From Agarophyton chilense (lineage: Eukaryota > Rhodophyta > Florideophyceae > Gracilariales > Gracilariaceae): DNA of 64,000 bases. The notes under the pieces are model-generated. The model saw only the letters and a list, made by a program, of their open reading frames with translations. It was not told the DNA's origin and searched no databases. The translations under genes and the position numbers were made by a program. This document shows, piece after piece, positions 29,101-38,811 of this stretch (position 1 is its first letter; each line of letters opens with the position of its first letter). The stretch covers positions 930,001 through 994,000 of the forward strand of contig JARGXX010000071.1 in the NCBI GenBank assembly GCA_030374765.1. The letters run 5' to 3'.

Positions 29101-31376
29101 CGGTACAGTTCTGCACCCAATGCGCAAAGAACCGGGTGAAACTCCGGAAGCACTCCAAACGGATGAAACTTTTCCCCGCAAGGGCGTCCCTCGAGTTTGT
29201 CGCAATCGACATTCTCGGGCCTCTACTCAAGACGCGCAAGGGAAACAAGTTCCTCTTGGTTATCACGGACCGCTTTTCAAAGCTGGTGCGCACCGTACCT
29301 TTACTGAAGATCACCGCTTTCACGGTTGCGAACGCCTTCGTTACGCACTGGGCGTTCGTTTATGGCCCTCCGATAGAGGTTCTATCCGATAACGGTAAGC
29401 AGTTCGCCTCTAAGTTCTTTCAGGACGTCTACCGCATCCTCGACGTCAAGAACCTGTTTACTACCACCTACCACCCGCAAACAAACGGGCAGGTGGAACG
29501 CTTCAACCGCACCCTACTCGCGTCGCTACGCTCCTACGTATCCGATCACCCAATGACGTGGGACATTTATTCTGATGCTATCACCTACGCCTACAACACG
29601 CAGGTTCACCGGACAACCGGTCTGACTCCCTTCGAGCTTGTGCTCTCCAGGACACCCCCGCCAGTGGCGTTCGAACCCCAACACAGGGTCAACTCTTTCC
29701 CATCCGTGGGTCAATACCGCCTCAAGTGGAAGAACTGGCTTACCAAGCTCGTACCGGTCGCCCGGAAGTCCATGGAAAGTGCCCAGACCGCCTACAAGCG
29801 GGATTTTGATAACCGCTTACGCGGACCACTACCGGCACCGCCCGAGCCGGGAACCTACGTGTTCGTTCGCCGGGAGTACTACAACCCCCGGACCGACAAG
29901 CGTCACAAGCTCTCGCCTGTCGCTGAACGTCCGTTCCGGGTCGTGTCCTCCCTCCCCGGCACCGTTGTGGTGGACAAGAACGGCGACCACGAACGTCTTT
30001 CACAAGACCGCATCGTAGCAGCCCCACCGCCGCAGGCGGAAAACGCATCAGCCCCCGTCGAAACGGCCTCGGATACCACGGGTACAACGGTGGCACCACG
30101 CCCCGCCGTGGTACCGCACCCCTCACGGGGTCTCTCCGATATACCGACTTTATCGGAACCACCGGCAATGCCGGAAACACCTGGCCCTCGCGGCCAGCTA
30201 CCCTTACGGGCGCCGCGCAGCGGTATTTATACCCGCCATGCGGTTAGCCCACCATCACCCGTCGCTCCGTCTAAGGAGGGGAAGGGGACCCGCTCAATCG
30301 CGGAAGCATCGCCGTCGCAACGGAAGTTTAACCGGACACCCCGGGCAAGGCCGCCGAGCGGGCAACCGGCATCGTCGCCGGACGCCAATCCGCTCCCGCG
30401 GGACGCGGCGGTCAACCCGACCGCCACGCAACCCCACAAGGGGGACCAAGGCGCTCGAAGACCCGAAGCCGGGAAGCGAGACCCTACGGACGCTCCGCAT
30501 CGCGTGGAAGCAACTAAGGGCTTTCCGCACATTCGCGGTGGCACACCGAGCGTTTCGGTCGATACCGGTACTCCGGCGGGCGCTGCGCAAGCAGGTCTAG
30601 CGAGCCACTCCGTGGAGAACGGTACGAACCCCATGGGGGAAAAGGGGCGCAACGACAAGTCGAAAACCACCTCCCTTGCCGAACAATCGGAGCCAACCGT
30701 CCGCGACGGCCCGACCACCCGTCCTCAAGGTCACGTGACCCGGGCGGGAGATCGGACCAATGGGCACCAGGCATCCCGGTCATTGGCTGACAGCCACCCC
30801 GCGGAGGCGGATCGCCGGGACGGTGAACCACTCACCGCCCACGGCGCACCGCACAGCGGAAACTGCCCACCAATGGGAACGGCGCATGCCGCAAATCAAG
30901 CGGAGGCCTCCCGCAAACCGTCACCAAGACGGAAGGACCCCCGCCAACTCGCGGTAAGAGCGGACTTCAGGGAAGCCCCTACCGCCCAGCGGAAACACAA
31001 CCCGGCCGCGCCGGCAACTTCCCCGAAGCGGTACGGCAGCCCCGGCAACCCGGCAACAACCGCAGAGCGGAATGACAAACCGGGTGACCCGGAACAGGCG
31101 ACAACGAGCCCAGCACCACGCGGCGCTGAGGCTCGGGTCACCACCACCCGGCAAGGCCGGCAAGTTTACGTGCAGGAGTACGTCCTCGACCGAATCGTCG
31201 GACATAGCTACGATGAATACGGGGTGCTCCAGTACCGGACCCGCTGGTACGGATACGGGCCGGAGTGGGACACCCCGGAGCCCATCGAGCACCTCCCGCG
31301 CTCCGCGGTAATGCGATACCACCGCCTTGCGGGGACCGCACTCCCAGCCACGCTGGTAAACGCCCAAGAGGGATAA
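26091..31376 (+). CDS. pol: Pol polyprotein of element A (PR-RT-RH-INT-chromodomain)
   Basis: Expressed as Gag-Pol by -1 frameshifting; given here from the first shifted codon. Aspartic protease VLDTGAG lies near 26365. Reverse transcriptase has FCVDYRRLN near 27530 and the catalytic YLDD near 27832. RNase H has SIDTDASD near 28276 and TDHASLRW near 28486. Integrase has an HHCC zinc finger at about 28995-29130 and the DDE residues in AIDILGPL (29206), LSDNGKQF (29385) and NGQVERFNR (29487). A GPY/F-like module ends near 30010. A Pro/Arg/Ala-rich linker of about 385 residues then precedes a C-terminal chromodomain (31160-31330, containing YRTRWYGYGPEWDTPEP). One oddity: the usual YLGHVI of the RT thumb reads YLWHVI at about 27970. 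No stops interrupt the frame. Confidence 0.95.
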   Translation, partial: RIEGVSPLGEASSELRLTTPEAPMPRSPVKILTRKDTADADSKHLGVLRRPWIRIRNNRIPDRVLVMAKRNYKVYADLGLHTQFMVGHLTVLDTGAGPNFIVESVLPPPLRSLIRSETVPDVSDANNNPLKTVGVIDLVVRLGRMVVKLTFILCRSLAAPVILGCDYCDRFVDAIRPRLKQVELEDGSTVPIVRQPLKRASRKHVPLPAAQEPTPANRDSTKLRVASSVTIPPESQVMVSVNSRQHGLRVVQPLPSLYEKFLLTVANGIVQVTPNSPFRVLVANLGKAPQTLAKNQVIGSVTPHPLAMLPTKVTAAEVLRITPSTEHGLPVSGAETFGEAQQLALDKTVKTDAFPTSSVPTPDTRAQPTSYDKIDPIKALEDLDLSHVPVSHRDRLRGMLREFTTMWDGSLGEINTTKHRIDLLPDARPVAQPPYRAGPKAREEEKFQVDKMLRARVIEPAQSPWASPVVLALKADGTWRFCVDYRRLNAVTPRDTYPIPRMDECIDSLGDATLFTALDANWGYWQVPVREEDRDKTAFVCHSGSYRFKRMPFGLPNAPATFQRAIDILMSRFKWHTCLVYLDDIIVFSRNLDDHLTHMRDVMTVLRDAGITLKLRKCEFFTDTVKYLWHVIRPGRLMIEQVRIKSLCEAKEPRTQTELRSFLGLVNVYRRFIPSFSDIAAPLNALLRKGQPPKLAPFTTDQSESFRSLIKAVTTAPILSLPKPGLPYSIDTDASDHQVGCALFQTTPEGERKPIGYWSRTLNVHKPNYSVSEKECLAVVWALSTLRPYLMGVHFTEYTDHASLRWLLNIADPSGRLMRWRLRLAEFDFEVVYKKGVQNTQADALSQLPTTGEALADPEVDEIPCFTLEGETPTESDWPETGEDTMEMDELLAARENETPVPGTFVPISAEEMIREQFGDPFCTRIRAILNGGEDLPFEVNDIGYLVRTVDNRSQIVVPHTLRTRVLHLSHYPTLGGHSGGRKLYLTLRRDFYWPAMAVDCYATVQFCTQCAKNRVKLRKHSKRMKLFPARASLEFVAIDILGPLLKTRKGNKFLLVITDRFSKLVRTVPLLKITAFTVANAFVTHWAFVYGPPIEVLSDNGKQFASKFFQDVYRILDVKNLFTTTYHPQTNGQVERFNRTLLASLRSYVSDHPMTWDIYSDAITYAYNTQVHRTTGLTPFELVLSRTPPPVAFEPQHRVNSFPSVGQYRLKWKNWLTKLVPVARKSMESAQTAYKRDFDNRLRGPLPAPPEPGTYVFVRREYYNPRTDKRHKLSPVAERPFRVVSSLPGTVVVDKNGDHERLSQDRIVAAPPPQAENASAPVETASDTTGTTVAPRPAVVPHPSRGLSDIPTLSEPPAMPETPGPRGQLPLRAPRSGIYTRHAVSPPSPVAPSKEGKGTRSIAEASPSQRKFNRTPRARPPSGQPASSPDANPLPRDAAVNPTATQPHKGDQGARRPEAGKRDPTDAPHRVEATKGFPHIRGGTPSVSVDTGTPAGAAQAGLASHSVENGTNPMGEKGRNDKSKTTSLAEQSEPTVRDGPTTRPQGHVTRAGDRTNGHQASRSLADSHPAEADRRDGEPLTAHGAPHSGNCPPMGTAHAANQAEASRKPSPRRKDPRQLAVRADFREAPTAQRKHNPAAPATSPKRYGSPGNPATTAERNDKPGDPEQATTSPAPRGAEARVTTTRQGRQVYVQEYVLDRIVGHSYDEYGVLQYRTRWYGYGPEWDTPEPIEHLPRSAVMRYHRLAGTALPATLVNAQEG

Positions 31377-31709
31377 ATCGTGAACACGGAATGAAATGGC
31401 TGATGGCGCCACGCGCCATCTCCGTCCATGCCCCAACGCGGGGAAGGAAGGAACCGCTCTCGCTATCCCAACGTCGTTGGTGGTCGTGCCAGTTACCTGG
31501 TCCGCGCGCGAAGCGCCCACTGTTAAACACGGAACTCCCAGCTAGGCTGGTTCCCTGCAACGCCGGAACCCCGGTTGAAGGCCGGTACCCCGGAAAGAAA
31601 GAAGTGGACTTGGGAAAGGGCGTCGGAAAGGCGACCCTCTTCTTTTCATTTCTCACTACTGGCAAGGGCGCCCTAGTGGCGCCGCCTTACATTCTACTGG
31701 AAGCTCCGG
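31377..31709. other. Spacer between convergent pol and antisense ORF of element A
   Basis: 333 bp between the pol stop and the end of the antisense frame. It would carry the 3' end of any antisense transcript. No gene is seen. Confidence 0.5.
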
Positions 31710-32156
31710 TCATTCCTCCGCACGAGGTGGACCCCAGCCCAGGCGGTTGGCTAAGGCATCCCGCATGGCGGCCACATCATCCGAGATCTCGGAAGGGCGA
31801 AGCCCCAACTCCCGAAGGAAGCGGGCGATGACCTCGCCCCGCTCCGCGCCAGCGGCGGTGGCGGGCCCGCCCGCCACCGATGGAGTCGGACAGGAATCCG
31901 TTCGCACGGCATCAGCAGCCCCGGATGGAGCCGCACCACCGTATTCAACGGACCCCTCACCGGCCTCGCCGGACTCGTCACCCTCCATCGGAGCGTAACC
32001 CAGATCCTCCGGTTCGTTGTTGACCACCGGGTCACCATCCGCATAGTCGCGGTAATAGTCGCTCGAGTCGACATACCCTCGCAGGTGGTCGGCCGGGACT
32101 TCACGCGGCGCATGCCGGTTGGCTTCCGCTTCCTCGCGGCTGATCTTGTGGTAATC
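31710..32156 (-). other. In-frame C-terminal extension of the antisense ORF after one TAG
   Basis: After TAG 32159-32157 the same frame stays open for 148 sense codons to a TGA at 31712-31710. The peptide is acidic and Pro/Ala/Gly-rich (DYHKISREEAEANRHAP at its start; FLRELGLRPSEISDDVAA near its end). Whether it is reached by readthrough, or the TAG is a recent lesion in this copy, cannot be told here. Confidence 0.6.
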
Positions 32157-33485
32157 CTAGGGGTCGAAGTAGATGAAATCCCCCTCTAGCGCGGTATTCC
32201 TCCCGAATCCGGGGCCAGACCCGCGACGCGGTTGCATGCGTTGGGAGTTCTCCAGCGGGACCTCATCCCACTGGACCCCCTCCACAAATTCGAGGAGGCC
32301 CAGCATCTCTTCTTCGTTCGCCTCGCCCCCGCGGGGGATGCTCATGTCCAAACGGTGGATCGCAGCCCGCACACGCGGTGGCACGTACCACAATCGGTAT
32401 TGGTCGTACGCCTCAGCGAGGATAAAAGCCGCAGTGCGGACGGCCCATTCGCTTACCACGACGGACCACCACCCCGACTGGGGATCGTTCAAGAACGACG
32501 ACCCTACATAGGTGAAGACTGGGGGCAGCTCAATGAAGCAACCCCAGCACGCCTCCAAGGAGGACCAACAGTCTGGGAGACTGACGTACCGACCACGTCG
32601 GTGAGCAGGCGCGATGCGCTCAATCTCCGTGTTCTGGTACGGTACGAAATACCCGGTCCGGGCCCGCCAACGCCGCTCATCGCGGATGAAGTTCTGAAGG
32701 AAGTTCGAGCGCGACTGCCGCGGTTGGTAGCGGAACTCTGCCCGAAGAATCGGTCGTACCCAGCAAAGGGCTTCTTGCCGAGCGATCGGTGTGCCCCTCC
32801 AAGCGAGGGTTTCCAATCCGTTGAGACGGTCGCAGTACGACATTTCCCCGCGAGTGCGGTAAAGGTGGACGTCGAATTCGACCTCTGGCGGTATCGGGAA
32901 CTCGAAAGGCGCCCGATGGTGTCTGAGATAAGCGATCCGCACAAGCGCGGCCTGAGCCTCCGCAGAGGATTCACCGCGTCGGCGGAGTATGTGGTGTACC
33001 GGGATGGCGATGCGATTACGCCAATCCCAGGACATGGTCACCACGCCGGGCAGGTCGCCCGGGAGCATCTCCGAGTTATCGGTGTAGTATTGGATCAAAT
33101 CCTCGTCGCGGACAGCCAATGGGTGAAACCAAGGCGCATACCGCAACATCGCGGAGCCATGCCGAGTTCTCGGATTTGCACCCACAAGGGCGTCGTAGGT
33201 CGGCCACTGCGGTGGGTCCGCCTGTCCGCGAAAGCTGGTGCCAATACGGCGGTTTTCGTACGCGAGGTTGGTAACATCCCCAGGGTGGGGCGCGGACCGG
33301 AAACCGGTGGAACCGCCAAGGGCGGGAGTCGCGGATGTGTTATGACGGTCGGGGTTGGACATGGTGCGTGTTGGTGTGCTGTGGTTGGAATCGGATGCGA
33401 AGAGCGTGCGTGGGATCCTTGGTGAAGGTGTGTTGGTTTCCGGAGACCCGGTGTCGGACGCGCTCTTATCATGACGAGCTGCCAT
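32157..33485 (-). CDS. Antisense ORF of element A, unrecognised protein
   Basis: A 442-residue frame on the strand opposite gag-pol, starting at ATG 33485-33483, 48 bp inside the 3' LTR. The frame is open further into the LTR, but this ATG begins the non-LTR sequence (MAARHDKSASD). A Ser/Thr/Pro-rich N-terminus of about 80 residues precedes a Trp- and Tyr-rich region with folded-protein composition (AMLRYAPWFHPLAVRDEDL, then VVTMSWDWRNRIAIPVH, then DQYRLWYVPPRVRAAIHRL). I recognise no domain and no viral envelope features such as a signal peptide or fusion peptide. Position, strand and length recall antisense ORFs reported in some plant Ty3/gypsy elements. Transcription would have to start in or near the 3' LTR. 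Confidence 0.7.
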   Translation of the reverse strand: MAARHDKSASDTGSPETNTPSPRIPRTLFASDSNHSTPTRTMSNPDRHNTSATPALGGSTGFRSAPHPGDVTNLAYENRRIGTSFRGQADPPQWPTYDALVGANPRTRHGSAMLRYAPWFHPLAVRDEDLIQYYTDNSEMLPGDLPGVVTMSWDWRNRIAIPVHHILRRRGESSAEAQAALVRIAYLRHHRAPFEFPIPPEVEFDVHLYRTRGEMSYCDRLNGLETLAWRGTPIARQEALCWVRPILRAEFRYQPRQSRSNFLQNFIRDERRWRARTGYFVPYQNTEIERIAPAHRRGRYVSLPDCWSSLEACWGCFIELPPVFTYVGSSFLNDPQSGWWSVVVSEWAVRTAAFILAEAYDQYRLWYVPPRVRAAIHRLDMSIPRGGEANEEEMLGLLEFVEGVQWDEVPLENSQRMQPRRGSGPGFGRNTALEGDFIYFDP

Positions 33486-33519
33486 GCCGACTTCCTCTTC
33501 GAGGTGTTCGCCCTGTCTT

Positions 33520-33530
33520 AAGGGGGGGGA
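33520..33530 (+). other. Polypurine tract of element A
   Basis: AAGGGGGGGGA lies 2 nt before the 3' LTR, the expected place for the plus-strand DNA primer in reverse transcription. Confidence 0.85.
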
Positions 33531-33532
33531 TA

Positions 33533-34397
33533 TGAAGAGCAACGTCCTCCAGGGAGGTTTTTGGGGACTTAAGTTTTTTCCGGAGCCTCCGGCGTGCAAC
33601 CTCGTTATGAGTAGGAGTAATCCGTTTTCACGGCGATGGTCGGAACGCCGGTGATGCACCGGCGGGACCGGGTGCCATACACGTGGCCGCAGCGCCCGCA
33701 CGACACGTGGCCGCCAGATTGGCCCCTTTGTAGACAGACATTTAGCTATTTAGGATAGACTTTATTTATTCTATTCTACGGTGACTACAGTACTTAGGCC
33801 GCCGGCCTCGCGGCCGCCGGTCCAGTAAAGTCTCCCCAAAACAAGGGTGATCTTGGTCTTCCAGATCTTGGCTCTGTGTCGAACCGCCTGCGCGGATATT
33901 CAACTCCTTACGGAGGGATTTCCCGTGGTGCACGGCTTCCCAACCCCCTTGGACGTTCAAGCAGCCTTCGTGTGTTGGGTATCTATTCCCACTTTCGTGG
34001 TTCCGCCCGTGTATACGGTTTGCTACACCCGGCAGTGCCGGCTATTCCCGAGTCTTCTCTTGCGACTCGTGGTCAACCTCGCCCTCTTGCCTCCATTCCC
34101 ATTTTCCTTCCCTTTTCCTCCCCTTCATTGGGCAATTCCCGCTCTTGCGGCTCGCACTGACACCTGTCGTGCTCGCCACTCTCGTGGGTTTTGCCTCCTC
34201 AGAGGATATGCAAGCACCGCTTCGGCGGATATTCTCGGCTTCTTTCAGCCTCCCTGCGCCCGTCGCGACGGTTCGGCTCCGGCTTACACCCGGCATTGCG
34301 CGCCGATCCCTTGGAGGGCTCAACCGCGCCGGTTACCTCGTGAGAGGAAGATCCGGACTTCTTCGTAGGTTTTCCCCCTTGGGGGCATTCTCCTACA
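33533..34397 (+). repeat. 3' LTR of element A (865 bp)
   Basis: Same length as the 5' copy with about 13 substitutions and no indel seen. It is followed directly by TGGCG, the second target-site duplication. A 173-codon open frame exists in both LTRs but has no coding support. Confidence 0.95.
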
Positions 34398-36461
34398 TGG
34401 CGGATAAATTCGAAGGAGTCGGAACTCGAAGAGACTCCAAGCTGCCTCAACGGCGCTGATAACTCTACTCCTCATGTAGGCTCTTATCTAGTTCTATAAA
34501 TCACAACTCCCCTGGACTGTCCCCTCGAATCGCTTCCTGTATCATCACGCCTGGCAAGTGTTATGGTATGATCCTTGGCGCCTTTAAAGGCATATTTCAT
34601 GAGATATGCAACGACAACACCACATTGTGTTCTTTCTACATTGATGTGCGCCTTGTACTTTCTTGTAAGGTCTGGACTATTAGGCACGACCTTGAAAACT
34701 TCATTGTGTCTTCTCCGATATGTCACTCTGTTCGTGTTGTCGTCAGTAAAGGTCTCGTGAACAACAGAAAGTTGGTCGTATCCGAAAAGACATCTTCCAT
34801 CTCGAGTTATTCTACGACAGTAAGGGGAATGTCGGTGCATGTTGAATCTTTTCATGAGGCCACGAAGTTCTACATGTTCGGTAGAGTCACGTCTTGGAAG
34901 TTCGGCTTTGATCAGCGTGTCAATTATGTCTGGATCGTAAATAACCCCACCTTATAACCAGAACAGAACATGGTGATGCGGGGTGTTCCTTTCTTGGAAT
35001 TCACGTTTTGCGGCAATTCCGACACATTTCGGCCCTAAAATATGCTCGGAGTTCTTTTGAAGATCCTTCAGAAGTGAAGTAGCGTACTTTTTGTACACTA
35101 TTGCGATAAGATCGGGCCTGCCGAATGGTCTAGGACGATCACCTTGTGGCGAAAAGGCCCCAGTATGGTCATTGTCCAGCCCGAGTCTCTTCATCTCATC
35201 TCGCCAAACATTCATTGTGATGGTGATGAAGAAGGTGGGGGGCCCCAGTTTCCCAACCATTGCTTGGACATCTAACCGCTTTTGTTTCCAGTACGCCGGC
35301 GAGTTCTTGCGATTTCCACGGAGGTAAAGCTTTTCTAAATGATCGAGCTCATCATTTCCAGAGTGTGGGGGCTCTCACGAAGTTCTCGTTCCTCTACCAA
35401 TCTCATCTGTTTTGTTTCCAAGTATCTTAAGCGGAGATCTTCTATGTTCGTATGGGTTCGGAGCAACCACTTTTGGGGAAGTGTCCCAGAGTTGAGAAGG
35501 AAATTTTCACTTTACAAACGTCGCTTTGTGTGCTCTGCCCACGCAAGTCTCTTCTCATCAGCGACATGACGTCCCCTGCCAGAGTCTCGACTTTATATGT
35601 ATGATGAAGTGTCGTAAGGGCAGTGTATCTCAACATATGGGTATAGCAATGGGAAGGCTCCCATCCCTGCCACTTTGGAGTCTGGCTTGAGACGCTTATA
35701 CTTTACCACACACCGTTGAAGGGCAACGGTAGACTGATGAAATTCCCTATGCCCCAAAAGCTGAGCAACTGGTGCTTGTGTTCGAAACAATCCCGCTGGT
35801 TCAAAATAAAAGGCTCTCGTCGATAGCGGGCGACCTCTGCTATCCTCTGGTAAAGGTTTTGATCCTGGATTGACTTCAATACGTGCTTCATGGGACCCCT
35901 GGAAGATTCTGACCACAATTTCCTCTTGAGCTGCGTCACTTGATGTATCCAATGGTAATGGATTATTTTGTGTATCGGAGGCGGGATAAGAGCTTGACTG
36001 AAACATGTTTTTGTACTTTTCTCGAACAATTTTCGGCCTTGGTTGTTATACGGCGTACATCTTTAGGATGAGATATCGTATGATGGGTTTGTTAGAAATC
36101 TCCTTGTGAAAGAAGAATAATATTCTTCTGGGTCGAGACTCGGAGGTCTTTCTGACCACAAATAGATGTATTGGACTTCTTGGCTTGGAACAAATAAGAA
36201 AACATTGCCATGGAGACGAAAAAACGAAGGCCCTCCTTCCCGAGCGTATTTCATGTCCATGAAAGTATCCACGGTTGAGAAATTCGTATTTATGTGAGTA
36301 CAAAGCCATTGAAAAGAATGCAAGGTGTATGAAAATTCTAGTTGAGAGCTCAAATTTGTCCTTTTGAAACTAGTTCCAAGACTTGAGCAAGATCCTTTCG
36401 ATCCACAGCACATTCCATCCAGTTCTGCGCCAAGAATCACAGCTCCATAGAACTTGCACAT
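34398..36461 (-). pseudogene. Helitron RepHel polyprotein, proximal part with HUH Rep domain, decayed
   Basis: Minus-strand Helitron transposase N-terminal half. In order from the right: a Cys-containing N-terminal block with GMCCGSKGSC, the FRLHGNVF block, then FPLLYPYVE. The Rep domain follows with PPTFFITITMNVWRDE and the HUH motif region in PHHHVLFWL. After one TAA the frame continues VIYDPDIIDTLIKAELPRRD, then CRRITRDGRCLFGYD, YKAHINVERTQCG and AYLMKYAFKG. Near the insertion, AVEAAWSLFEFRLL runs up to the point where element A entered. Several stops show it is inactive. Rejoining across element A gives an uninterrupted frame into the helicase-side relic at 22992. Confidence 0.85.
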
Positions 36462-37056
36462 TCAAATGCGAAGAACCCAACCAAACACATGCAATCGATA
36501 TCGATTCGATCTATGTCTTGTATTTCCGTAGAGGCCCTCTCCTCATTTTTTGCAGATTTTTTGACGATTTTCTTTGCCCCTGCGTTTCTAGCACCTCAAA
36601 ATAGCTTTCCGAGAACACGCTTGAAGCGTGAACTGTCGCTTTTATCTTTGCACTAGGCCTCGCCCTCGGCAGAGCTTTCTACTGCTGCCTTAAAGGTGTG
36701 TATTTGACATCCCCAGCAGACAGAGCAGTTTTTTTCTTCTTCTTTGACCCCTTTTTGTTCCCTGGGCCGTATTTTTGACTTCGAACAGAACGCAGTAACG
36801 ATTTTGTGGCTAGTCGATTACGAGAAGGAGGCAGTGGTCTCGTGTTTCCAGCACTGAAATTAGCTCGAGTACTCCAGGACCCTGCCCAAAAACAGCACTT
36901 GGTTGAGCTTAAAATTCAAAAATTTCTAAATGTTTTGAGTGCCAGCATCTCATACCCCCTCGCGCCCACTTTTTTTCGCCCAAATTAGTCACTATTCCAA
37001 ACATAGCACCCAGTTTTTCTCTTCTGGAGACCCTGACGGCGGCCCGCTAACTAATT
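36462..37056. other. Unassigned stretch between Helitron N-terminus and element C
   Basis: Should contain the Helitron 5' terminus and the 3' end of element C. No LTR, polypurine tract or coding sequence was recognised. Confidence 0.4.
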
Positions 37057-37689
37057 TCAGGCACCGGTTCTCCGGATCGTGCCAGCCCCGTGGCAAAATT
37101 TTTGCTTTACTTTTGTTCTTGGCGGCAAGTCCGCAGGCGTTTGTATTGTAGGGCTCTGCAGTTTTGCTTTCATCTCAATAGGCCCACAAGTCAGATCTTC
37201 CTCCTGCACATAAGCTTCAGTGCACGGGACGACGCCGGCTACATCTGAAATTTGTGCGCTCACAACTCCATCGCGTGAAATGCGCTCAACCTCCTCATCT
37301 ATTTTAATAACAATCGTGTGCTCATCGAGTTCGAGAACTTTGAGCTCTACAGTCGCGATTGGTACTAACTTGTGACTGCGTTTCCACTCTTTTTTTTGTC
37401 CAGTTTTCTGGTTATCCTTCTTTTCTATTCTCACGAAAAAGTGTCCCCCGACTCGGATATCCAGGAGTTTTAGCCGTTCTGACGCGTTGTAATTGCGCTT
37501 GTAGCGTGCTTGGGCCTTTCACATCTGGGTTTGGGCTTGTGTATTGCGTTGGCGCAGCTTGTACCTCCAGCGTAGGGGAAACTGAGCAGGCAATGGCATG
37601 TCCTCATTTTCACTTCTGTCCGAGCGAATCTCGATTGGCAAAGATCGTAAAGCAATCCCAGATGGGGAAATACCTCTCGGTTGTTCGAG

Positions 37690-38470
37690 TCCCGCTCTGG
37701 CGAAGTGGGGTAACTCAGCCACCGAGCTTTTGTGGCACCGGTGCGTGGGTGTAAGACCACGGTGGTTGAGGCAATACCTACGAAGGTGATGAACCCAGGA
37801 AAAGAGGAAGAATCAAAGGGAGGTCCAAGGATAAGGATATTCCGTAGACAACAGCAAAAAGTAGGGCGAAAATGTAGGGCGAAATAGGACGCACGAAAAA
37901 GCGTACAGACCTATGAAAGGTGTATTCACACTGGATAAACGAAACCACGACGGGTAAAAACAATCCTATACAGGGGCGTTGTACTCTCCTGAACACAGGA
38001 AAACCAACAAAAGAAAGAAACACATTAATAACAATATTACAATGACGCCTGAGCTTCCCGAGGGGATAGATTATACAAACCGTTCGTGGTTCATCCCTAT
38101 AAGAGATGGAGACTCGCGTAGGCGACATAATCCAGAGCCAAGCACTCGGTTACCATTTACTTGGTGAGAACGATGGCGGCGAAGTCATCGCTCACGTTTA
38201 TTCCAGACAGCGAACTACACGTGTAGACTATAGTAGTGCAAACCAACCCTGGTCCATACATGTATCATGTGTGTAACCGCAGCCTGGCACGTCCATCCGT
38301 CCACTACGGTTCTACTGTAGATACTTGAATAAAATACCTTCTAAGGTGTCTAGAATACTAAAAACTAATAGTACTCATAAATGACTCGACTTAGTCCCCG
38401 ATATATCGGATGCCATATGAATGGTGTCCCAACCGGTTATACGGGCACGCGTTGTTCTACAAAGATAGTG
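37690..38470. repeat. Probable old LTR inserted in the element C integrase relic
   Basis: This roughly 780-bp stretch separates two contiguous parts of the integrase. It shares short ordered blocks with the solo LTR at 50776-51661: GGGTGTAAGA, ATACCTA, CTATACAGGGGCG, GAGCCAAG and AATACTAA. The match is divergent and the ends are not defined. Confidence 0.4.
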
Positions 38471-38811
38471 TGTGGCATGATAGTATCAGCTCGAACGGCG
38501 CTATCTTCGTATTCAATTGAACATGTGTATTGTATGCTTAGAAAAGAGTGTCCGCATAAAGATCTCAGTCCTTGCGTTGTTATGCAATGTGGTGCCGTAG
38601 TGCAACGAGTAGCATACGGTTGTACCGCTGCATCTCTCTGTTACGCTGCGGACGATACGTAGTGAAGAAGACACTATTAGTTACCAGTGTCTTGCATAAA
38701 TCTTGAAAAAAGCGTGCGACGAATCGCTTAAAAATATCTGATAGCAGAATATCCGAGGGTCAGATGTAATGCACCGAATGGTGAATAAACGCTCGTGCTA
38801 ACAAGGGAACG

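Larger units (their letters stand above)
22998..34397 (+). mobile_element. Element A: full-length chromodomain Ty3/gypsy LTR retrotransposon inserted in a Helitron
   Basis: Length 11.4 kb. The two 865-bp LTRs begin TGAAGAGC and end CCTACA. By eye they differ at 13 positions (about 98.5% identity), so the insertion is young. It is flanked by a 5-bp target duplication TGGCG (22993-22997 and 34398-34402). Order: 5' LTR, primer-binding site, gag, slippery site, pol in the -1 frame, convergent spacer, antisense ORF, polypurine tract, 3' LTR. Gag and pol show no premature stop, so the copy may be competent or nearly so. The chromodomain at the end of pol places it in the chromovirus branch. It is unusually long for a Ty3/gypsy element, owing to the antisense ORF and a long linker before the chromodomain. 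Confidence 0.95.

Noticed and set aside
32232..33425. 397-codon plus-strand frame opposite the antisense ORF of element A
   Set aside because: Composition is that of a shadow frame. The minus-strand frame has the more protein-like composition and the longer total open length.
36462..37056. 3' LTR of element C
   Set aside because: No sequence resembling the presumed 5' LTR relic, no polypurine tract and no target duplication could be found.
37660..37710. tRNA-like B-box (GTTCGAGTCC) suggesting a tRNA or SINE
   Set aside because: The arms do not pair as a T stem, no acceptor or anticodon arm fits, and the sequence reads as integrase relic of element C on the minus strand.
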